A stretch of 64,000 bases of DNA from Yamagishiella unicocca. Its lineage: Eukaryota > Chlorophyta > Chlorophyceae > Chlamydomonadales > Volvocaceae. The stretch covers positions 186,001 through 250,000 of the forward strand of contig BDSL01000090.1 of NCBI GenBank assembly GCA_003116995.1. The letters run 5' to 3'. The translations under genes and the position numbers were made by a program. This document shows, in pieces, positions 56,901-64,000 of the stretch. The notes under the pieces are model-generated. The model worked only from the letters and a program-made list of their open reading frames with translations. It searched no databases and had not been told where the DNA came from. Position 1 is the first letter of the stretch, and each line of letters begins with the position of its first letter.

Positions 56901-59724
56901 GCACTGCGCCCCGTACCTGCACGAGCACGGCTTCATAGCCGCCAGGCATGGTGTATGCCGTACACCCGGGCAGCAAGCTGCCATCGTCGACGTTGCCGCT
57001 GGTGGTTGCCGCGCCGCGCCGGCCGCCGCTCTTCTTTGCACCCGCCGGTTTGTGGCGCCTCGCGACAGCCTCCGCGGCCGAAGGGGGCTCGGCCTCCTCG
57101 GCAGGGTCCTGCAGCCCCGTCGCGCCCCCATCCGCGGCGTCGCTGTGGCTGCTGACACTGGCATCAGCGATGACGCGGGCGAAGCGGACCAGCTCCGCCG
57201 GCAGTGGCGCCAGCTGCTGGATGGAGGCCTCCTCAAGTAACTTGAACGAAGGCCCAAAGTTGTAAAGCAGCGGTACCCTCGCCCAGAGCTCGGCGTCGGT
57301 TTTGGAGCCGTGTGATGACGCTCCGACGTCCGAGACAGCATCTGAAGCGACGGAGACCGGGTCCGCAGCAGCGCTGCCGCTGATAGCTGTAGGCGGCTCG
57401 GAAGACGATGCCGTACTCTCAGTACGACCAGCCGCCTCCCCAGGTTCCCCCCTAGACTCAACGGCCGCAGGTTCTGCTCCCACAGCTGTTGTCCCCGCGT
57501 CCGCCGGCACCACCTCCGGCTGATTTACAGCCGCTGCCGCTTCGGGCCGAACGGTGGGAGGCGAAGGCGTGGGGAGAGGTGACGCAGTGGATGTGGCCGT
57601 GGCTGTGTCGGTGGAGCCCACCGGCAGAAGAGGGAATGTGGCCGCTATGCCGTTCCGTGGAATGGCAATACTAGCAGCCGTCTGTAGAGGGAACGGTGGG
57701 AGCATCATTCGCATCACTCAGGCTTCCACTTAACCTGACGGGGCGAAGAATTGCCTGCGGGTTCCTAGACGACGGATTGTCTGCGGGTTCCTCGACGAAA
57801 GGTTGTCTGCGGGTTCCTAGACGACGGATTGTCTGCGGGTTTGTAGACAAAGTCCGTCCCTGAGCGACCCGGCCAGGATACGGCCACACAACTACAGCAA
57901 CTGCTACCCCGGGTTTCACCCACCTACCTACTGCCGTACACCATCCGCACCGCATGTACGTCGGCTTACCGTGGCCCTCCGGAGGCGGTCATCTGAACGA
58001 CGCGCTGCGCCCTTGCTGCTGCCGCCGCGCCCACCCCCTGCGCCGGCGCCACCGCCTCTCCCCCGTCCGTCAACATAGGCGCCAGCAAAGGTATCGTCCG
58101 AAGGGACGTTCATTTTGCTGTCGCCGCGGCCGCCACCACGAGGCGCTGTTCCATCGCGCCGCCCTCCGCGACCGGCGCCACGAGCTTCCCCCCCACGGCC
58201 GCTTCTGTCGGCGCCGCCACGGCCCCCATCGCGCCGCCCTGAGCCGCTGCTGCCTGTGCGGTCGTACGCGCCGTGAAACACCTTCCCCTTAAATAAGTCA
58301 CCGTCCTCGCCAAAGTCCACCCAGGGCTCAGACGTAGGCTTGGCGGTTGTGGCCGCATGCGTCCAACCGTCGTCACCCATGTAGCCGAGTGGGTCGGGCT
58401 GGCCCTGGAGGAACCAATCGCCGTTGCTTCTCCGGTGGGGGCCTCTGCCGGTGCCACTGGCTGCCGCGACGCTGGCGTCCTCAGCGCCCACCAAGGCCTG
58501 CCGTGCCCCCCACTCCACTCGCCTCCAGTCGCCTTCCTCCCACATGTACGCAAAGCCGTTGTCCGCGCCAGCAGCGCCGCCGCCCGCCGAGCTGGTGGTG
58601 CTCTCAGGGCGGCCACCGGCGGCGCGCGAGCCCGCGATGACGGTGCTGCTGTCGCTGCCGTCGGTAGCGGGACGTGGGTTGCCCCAGGCGTCCCAGTCGC
58701 CTAGGCTACTGCCGCTGCTGCTGGAGCTGCTACTGCCGGCATCTCCAGTGAAACCCCAGGACGCCGCCCGGTCCCGCTGGGCCCATTGGTCCCACTCCTG
58801 CCAGTCCAAGAGTGTGTCCTGATCAGGACCTGCAGATGCAACGTTGTCACGCGTGCCGGCAGTTTCGGAGCACGATGCGTCGCTGGCGTCATCCAGCAGG
58901 CGGCTGGAGGCGCCCCTCGCTTGTGATGCCGGGTCCTCATCCATACCCCGCTGGGCAGCTGACAGCAGCTCCGAAACCCATCCTGGGGCCGCGCTAGGTT
59001 GACCTACACCTGCCGCCGGGGCTCTGTTGTCTTGGAGGTGCAGCTGTTGCTGGCGTTGGCGTCTCTTTTCACTCCTACCGTCAACAGGCCGCTGGAAGAC
59101 GCTGCTGACGAACGATGCCTCCTTACCGCTGTTCCCATCACGGTCAGCTGGCGAGCCGTTCCGGTCGCCACGACTTGCCGCCGCCCCTGCCTCCCATGGG
59201 AGTCCGCCGGTACTTGTGTTCGTAATGTCGTCCATAAGGGCGTCAACGACACCAGGGTGATAGGGCCTGACTGCGTGTCGTACGCTACCGCCGCTTGACT
59301 CCGGAGCAAGTTGCTGGCCTGCATCGGCATCCAACGAGTTCCTTCCCATGGGGCGTGGTGGTGGTGATACTGCCGGCGTGGCGTCCGCTTTGTGAAGGTC
59401 CAGGCCAGTAAGCAAGCCGTCCTGGCAGTCGATGCTGCCCTCGATGTCACCGTCGTGGGCGTGCAAGGCGCTTGGTACTAAGTAAGGAGCATCCGCGCCG
59501 GTGGACTTCTTCCATCCGTCCATCCAACGCGGTGCAAGACCCTGCATCCCAAGCCGTGGGATGCCCGCGCCGCAGTAAGAGATATGGTTGCGGCGAGCAG
59601 AACATCTGTAGAGCACCGAGCGACGTCCCACATAACATCTTCTAGCTAATACGGCTGATTCGACATTAGTAGGAGTCGCCACCGGGGTATTAAACGTCGA
59701 AATGGGCCATATTGACGGACCCAT
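53947..59724 (-). CDS. RGG-rich protein with WRN-type 3'-5' exonuclease domain
   Basis: Seven in-phase exons: 57970-59724, 56917-57681, 56567-56830, 56047-56107, 55421-55698, 54980-55081 and 53947-54708; 1328 aa. The DEDDy exonuclease fold lies at about 885-1075: motif I VFGIDTEWPP (Asp909, Glu911), a probable motif II Asp near 974 in WDSGDRRGL, and motif III IRYAALDAL (Tyr1044, Asp1048). LSMCNWAHPELTDRQ before motif III is typical of WRN/EXD2-like enzymes, which trim DNA or RNA 3' ends. The N-terminal about 585 residues are disordered, with Ser runs and an RG/RGG-rich block (about 500-575), a common RNA-binding feature. CCFCKQ and CEHC near the C-terminal side might form a zinc site. The frame extends upstream to 59832 only through TTG, so the ATG at 59724 is used. 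The intron after motif I begins with GC. Exon 3 could contain a small further intron. The biological role is unknown. Confidence 0.82.
54813..54850 (+). repeat. Short CCCGA-rich direct repeats
   Basis: Tandem imperfect CCCGACCCGA/TCCGA units in the intron before the last exon of the exonuclease gene. Confidence 0.7.
56265..56395 (+). repeat. Minisatellite of CACTGTAC-type units
   Basis: Roughly nine imperfect 13-bp units of CACCACTGTACGG with variants (GCTGTACGG, AAGTGTACCGCA). It lies inside the GC-AG intron of the exonuclease gene (56108-56566). Confidence 0.85.
57752..57848 (+). repeat. Tandem 27-30-bp repeats
   Basis: Four imperfect units built on CTGCGGGTTCCTAGACGACG, in intron 1 of the exonuclease gene. 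They are contiguous with no unique spacers, so this is not a CRISPR array. Confidence 0.9.
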
Positions 59725-60081
59725 CACCGTTAACCTCAGTCCAATACTAAACCTGTCTATGGTAGCGTCATAAGGTGGATGTATCCGCCAATATTGCACG
59801 CCGGAAACACGGAATTTGGGAGCCGATTTCAAAAGTTCCTAATTAGCGCAAGCTTATCCCACGCAATATGTAAGCAGCCGCCTGGCTTGTGCATTATACC
59901 CTCCACACCCGCCGACTGGGCGTTGACACACGTACTCTTGGGGCCCTATGGATTTCCGTGCCAACTTACTTACGGCGCGACACCACATTACATCCTGATC
60001 ACACGGAGTTCGTCATAACCTTTAGCTGTGTTACCCTGTACTGCATGATAATTTGTCTTACGGTGGATTGCAGCCTGAAGA
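59725..60081. promoter_or_regulatory. Divergent promoter region, exonuclease gene / NAA50
   Basis: Only 357 bp separate the two start codons, so promoters and both 5' UTRs must be packed here or shared. GC content is lower than in the flanking exons. No clear TATA box is visible. Confidence 0.55.
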
Positions 60082-61460
60082 ATGGCTAAGCGCGAGTTGC
60101 CGGTCTCTTTTGATGTTGTTAGGGATAAAAACTTAGAGCAACTAAAATTATTAAACAGCGTCATCTTTCCCATCAAATATGCGGTGCGTAATGGCGACGC
60201 CGATCAGCTGCAAGGCCAGCTTTCAGCCCAGCCTGCGCCTGAAATTGCTTCCTACTCCAATTACATGTAGGACGAGATCTACCGACAATGCATGGCTTGC
60301 GGCGAGGTTACGCAACTGGGTAAGCCGGCAAGTGTGGACGGCGGCCCATGTAGGCCGTCCCGGCGCTCCTAGCTAACGCCACCTGCGTTGCTGCGGCCCG
60401 CAGCATTCCACAACGACGTACTGGTTGGGGCGATAGCGGTCCGGTGCGAGAAGCAGGTGCGGGACTGTTTGGTTATGTGGGGGGCGGGGACTGCGGATTC
60501 TTCCACGTGGCCCATGCCTGTAAGCCAAGCGACGTGCGCACCCCAGCTGTACGGTGCTTCCAAGAGTATCTACGGCAAGGTTCAATACCACCGAAATTGC
60601 CTGCCGTGGGTCCATGAGCACTGCCTTTGAAAGGATTTGAAACGTTTTAGAAGGGTTGGCCTTCAGATCCAACGATCACAACTGTCGGAAGTTTACATCT
60701 GCGAGGGTTTCCATCAACTGATTTGGACCCGTGCGACTCATGTGGCGTGCATCTGCAACTGTACTTCCACACCTACCTTCCAAACGCATACCCGCTGCTG
60801 ACCCGTCGCAGCCAAACGGCAAGGCAAAGGCGTACATTGCGACGCTGGGGGTGCTGGCACCCTACCGCAGCTTCGGCATCGGTAAGGGAATGCCCAGGAT
60901 GAGTACACGAGTCAGTGTTAAGGGCCGGCGCGGCGCGATGGTTTGGGCCCGGGCCAGAGACGGGATGGATTGGGTTTCTACGATCCAGCATGGGCCTTAC
61001 TCCGGTTACTGAAGTCCACCAGCCACAGCCGAACCCGCTGCTGTCCCCGGCCCTGGCTTACAGGCAGCAAGCTGCTGCAGCGCTCGCTGGCAGCCTGCCT
61101 TCAAGATCCTAACCTCGAAGAAGCTTCCGTGCACGTGCAGGTGGGTGCAGGCGTGTTTGCTGGCGTGTTGCCGTAGAAGTACGCATCGCTTGGCAAGATC
61201 ATGGGGCCGCTGTTGCATGAGCTATATTTAAAAAATCATAGATATTTTACGGCGAGGATGCAAGCACTGAAAAGGTGGCATGCATTCTACGGGTTAAACG
61301 GCACTGATGGAAGTAAATGGCATAACCGCAGGTCGGCAACGACGAGGCAATCCGCTTCTACCAACGCCATGGCTTTGAGGCCGGGGAAACCGTCAAGGAC
61401 TACTACAAGAAGCTTACACCGCCGGACGCGGTCATTATGACAAAGAAATTAACGTCATAA
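60082..61460 (+). CDS. NAA50: N-alpha-acetyltransferase 50 (NatE catalytic subunit)
   Basis: Six exons, all in phase: 60082-60183, 60271-60319, 60404-60456, 60812-60881, 61064-61140 and 61332-61460 (TAA); 159 aa, the usual size for NAA50. The enzyme transfers acetyl from acetyl-CoA to N-terminal Met of nascent proteins, works with the NatA complex, and is needed for sister-chromatid cohesion in animals. The GNAT fold is clear: LKLLNSVIFPIKYADEIY (substrate loop, Phe-Pro and Tyr), VLVGAIAVRCE, the core strand AYIATLGVLAPYRSFGIG with the acetyl-CoA loop RSFGIG (residues about 87-92), and NDEAIRFYQRHGFE near the end. The YYKKLTPPDAVIM tail is characteristic. The short 49- and 53-nt exons are required to keep phase. 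It is divergent from the exonuclease gene. Confidence 0.96.
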
Positions 61461-62522
61461 ACCGAGTTGCAAAAAGTGCAGAAATCCAATTGAGCTTGCA
61501 GGCGTCAGCGCGGTTTGCATCACGGTCCGGATGGTCGCTGACCTGCGTGTTAGGATTGTGCGCCGGCGCGTTCTATTAAGAGCTTAGTATGAACGTGAGA
61601 AGTTTGCCGTCCACGGGGCACAGAAGAACAGTGACGGGCGTGCTTGCGGAACAAGGTCCGCCGTTGGCGGCAGCCGTAAACAGGCCGTCAGAGCAACAAG
61701 GACGCTCTTATGTGTGTGTTTGGGCACTTCGTTGCACAAACGGCTTCGGCAGAGGATCGCCGTCCTGGGGTCTCGATCACTTTGCTGATGCTTGCCTCTG
61801 GGGAGCTCCTCGTGCTGGAAGCTTGATGCAGTCTTAATAGGCAGGAGTCTACAAGCCGGCTATGTTGGATTACTGATTCCACTGGACGGCAAACCACTCC
61901 ATACGACGGATTCTCGCTCTGCTGACTGATGTGACATTAAGCCGGGCTACACTTTTCTACCGTCTCTACTGTCTGTCGTGCGGCACTAAGGTATAGCTAG
62001 ATGGGCATGCCGGGTGTGCTGCCCACTTCGGTGCCTGGGCAAATGCCCAGGCACGCGTGAGGTTTTGCAGGATAGATGGCTCGATTTGAAACCAGTTGGA
62101 CGGTACCTTTAATTGCAAGGTTGGCCTGTTCCCAATTTGCTTGCCGGTTGTCGTGTGCCTGCAATGACAACTCCGCCTGGAGCATGCTGAGCATAGGTGA
62201 TGTTTCGAGGCACCGTAGCTTATGCTTCCAGGAGTGGACAGCCCTGACAGGCGCGACGAGCTGCGACTATCAAGGTAGAACACAAACGTCGCCCCTACAC
62301 CGAATGTACGGGCCTAGCTTTCCATACATCATACCATACGAACCACATCGTGTCTTGCGTTCATGACAGCAATGACAGCGCCATACCTGCTCACGGACGA
62401 CGGCGACGCTGCGACAAGCCAGTGCTAGCTATTCAGCTGCCAGTGGGTATTATCGACTAGAATATCACAACTGTCGAGTCGTCCGCGGAGGGTACCTGGG
62501 GCTGCGGCGACGCTGAGGTGCC

Positions 62523-62527
62523 TTACA
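62523..62527 (-). promoter_or_regulatory. Putative poly(A) signal of the ICT1-like gene
   Basis: TGTAA on the - strand about 520 bp after the ICT1-like stop. Position only. Confidence 0.35.
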
Positions 62528-62764
62528 CGGGACTGTACATGGCGTAAAATTGACGTATGGACGTATGAAAAAAGTCCGCTGTGTCAGTCGTCCATTGATA
62601 AGGAAAAAACCGACTGACGTACGTTTGCACGCACATACGCAACGCCGACCGAAGGTTACCAACGCATGTAAGATGCTGTCGTAATACACCGTGTGATCGA
62701 CACAACGCGGCGATTTGCTCGGTGGTTTTGCCTTTCGGTCTGGAGCCCATTGTGACAAGTTCAA

Positions 62765-62940
62765 CAACAACGTCAGCACGACCGTGCTGGGCGCAGCAGG
62801 GGCGGCTCGACAACGACTCCAGAAGGCAGTACGGCAGGGTGATCATGTACGGCAGTCGCAGTTGTAAGCCGCTCGGCGCGGCTATATCAGCGTCAGGATT
62901 CGGATACCACTTTTCAGCGCTATCGGATGGCCGCATTCAT
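62765..62940 (+). repeat. Dispersed repeat, copy B
   Basis: Diverged homolog of 3157-3350 in opposite orientation (about 70% identity by eye). It lies between NAA50 and the ICT1-like stop codon. See copy A for shared blocks. Confidence 0.6.
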
Positions 62941-63044
62941 ACTGAATACAGAGGAGCACCAGGCCGGTACTGTGTCGCGCCGTGCGGCCCATTGTTTAAA
63001 ATAAAAGTAATGCGGGGCATTTCCGGTGCAGCATAGACGCATGC

Positions 63045-63991
63045 TCAGTCAAAGTCGCGACGTGATCGTTCCTTCTTCCGAGTCGAGTCCTTTTTCTTTG
63101 CGTCCAGGCGCTTCTCCTTGCCAGCCTTGATCCTGCGTTCAAATGAAGGCCGGCGAACGTTCACTGCTTCGCATTTTACGGTTCGGTCGTTAATACATGA
63201 GCGAGGTACAGCCCATCAGGTAACGCTCTAGTCCCTGAGCACCTGGCGAGCCATCGACTCGGCCCCAGATTTGTACCTGACACAAGCTGGCCGCACGCGC
63301 CACGAGACCCAGTGGCCAAGTATTTGGCCCCAGCCATGAGGCAGACCTGGCTAGTTGGGGTCCTCCCCGTGCACTTTCCCACCCAACGCAAGCAACTTCT
63401 AGCGGTGGACAACACACATGCGCAATGGCCGCGTGCCATACACGCGATGGCCACTATTTGCTTCTGCCTTCCCAACGCAAGCGTTGTTCCTTCCTACTGC
63501 ACGCGATGCCAAAGAGGTGCCATGCTGTAATACGAACACGGTGTACCCAGCGGCGTCAATTCGCGTTTACACGCAGCACAGGAACGCATGACTAACCTAT
63601 GTTCGCAGCAAGGGCCGTCAACTTACTGTGCTTTAACGCGTTTGATGGTCTCCGGGTCAGTCTCCTTTGGCGTCACGTACTCTACTGCCCGATTGATGAT
63701 GTCCTGCACCTTGGCCAGCGCATCGTCCAGATTTTGTCTGTAGTATGGGCAAGGGCGCGTGTACGTAAGCACGAAGCGCATGCATATCTCCCTAGGCATG
63801 GCTATTATGCGCCGCACATGCACGATGGGACCCGGACGCCTGCCGACGGCGTTCCTTACGAGAAATCAGACGAGCCGAAGGAAAGAAAAGCAGGTCGGTT
63901 GCAGTAGTTGTGCCCAACGAACTCACGCTTGCGTCCGATGGCGTTGTGACTGCATCACCAGCACGCCCTCGCTCGTGAAACGATTCTTCTC
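63045..63991 (-). CDS. ICT1/MRPL58-type peptidyl-tRNA hydrolase, C-terminal part
   Basis: Three exons in phase: 63927-63991, 63627-63737 and 63045-63132 (TGA); the 5' part lies beyond the right edge. The translated segment EKNRFTSEGVLVMQSQRHRT, then QNLDDALAKVQDIINRAVEY and a Lys/Arg-rich tail ending RSRRDFD follows the C-terminal half of the RF-1 domain and basic tail of ICT1, which hydrolyses peptidyl-tRNA on stalled mitochondrial ribosomes; the basic tail enters the mRNA channel. The catalytic GGQ would be encoded upstream of this window and cannot be checked. Bacterial ArfB has the same layout, so an organellar rescue role (mitochondrion or plastid) is inferred. The opening edge at 63991 is a splice acceptor, not a start. 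Confidence 0.78.
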
Positions 63992-64000
63992 CTGCAACAA

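Larger units (their letters stand above)
61461..63044. other. Convergent 3' region, NAA50 / ICT1-like gene
   Basis: About 1.6 kb with no supported gene. It contains repeat copy B (62765-62940). TTACA at 62523-62527 (TGTAA on -) could end the ICT1-like transcript, which would put the repeat in its 3' UTR. The frames at 62523-62936 (-) and 62722-63036 (+) run through the repeat and are not conserved in copy A. Confidence 0.5.

Noticed and set aside
57752..57848. CRISPR-like repeat array
   Set aside because: Units are contiguous without unique spacers and the setting is a eukaryotic intron.
59725..59832. Longer N-terminus for the exonuclease protein starting at 59832
   Set aside because: The frame is open but begins with TTG; the first ATG is at 59724.
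62523..62936. - strand 137-codon frame between NAA50 and the ICT1-like gene
   Set aside because: It runs through a dispersed repeat whose other copy (3157-3350) has stops in the matching frame.

Overview
The window is nuclear DNA from a green alga, most likely a volvocine (Volvox/Chlamydomonas lineage). The evidence is that most genes are broken by many short introns (about 100-600 bp), that GT donors are mostly GTGAG/GTGCG/GTGGG, that several genes are followed by a TGTAA polyadenylation signal, and that low-complexity Ala/Ser/Gly/Pro insertions interrupt proteins whose closest relatives are plant or algal (patellin, FBL15/SLOMO-type F-box protein, plastid S1 protein, plant-type clathrin heavy chain). 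I assembled exon models by hand from reading frames, splice signals and phase bookkeeping. Every model except the first (partial) and last (partial) gene closes in frame from ATG to stop. No prokaryotic operon, CRISPR array, rRNA or tRNA gene was seen.

Layout, left to right: (1) 1-2000, + strand, 3' part of a multi-pass membrane protein. (2) 2658-4033, - strand, a small VHL beta-domain protein. (3) 4997-8422, - strand, DNA polymerase delta small subunit (POLD2). (4) 10632-16004, - strand, patellin-type CRAL-TRIO/GOLD lipid-transfer protein. (5) 16644-24114, + strand, CUE-like/F-box/LRR protein of the FBL15 type. (6) 25392-28336, - strand, chloroplast S1-domain RNA-binding protein. (7) 30299-31716, + strand, cytosolic ribosomal protein L10a (uL1). 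(8) 32629-45491, - strand, clathrin heavy chain in 34 exons. (9) 46497-46782, - strand, a weak candidate exon. (10) 47613-52800, - strand, CorA/MRS2 magnesium transporter with the GMN motif. (11) 53947-59724, - strand, a long protein joining an RGG-rich N-terminus to a WRN-type 3'-5' exonuclease. (12) 60082-61460, + strand, N-alpha-acetyltransferase NAA50. (13) 63045-63991, - strand, 3' part of an ICT1/MRPL58-type peptidyl-tRNA hydrolase running off the right edge.

The genes are unrelated housekeeping functions (replication, membrane traffic, translation in three compartments, ion transport, protein acetylation, ubiquitin ligation), as is normal for a eukaryotic chromosome. Two pairs are head-to-head and may share promoters: patellin/F-box protein (639 bp) and exonuclease/NAA50 (357 bp). 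The introns hold most of the unexplained structure: minisatellites, an inverted-repeat MITE-like element, a dispersed element family with at least four members, and a diverged repeat found both in a VHL intron and beside ICT1. The most notable gene-level observations are an algal VHL-domain protein that keeps the hydroxyproline pocket residues, a phase-neutral 51-nt cassette-exon candidate in clathrin heavy chain, and the exonuclease fusion with a GC-AG intron.
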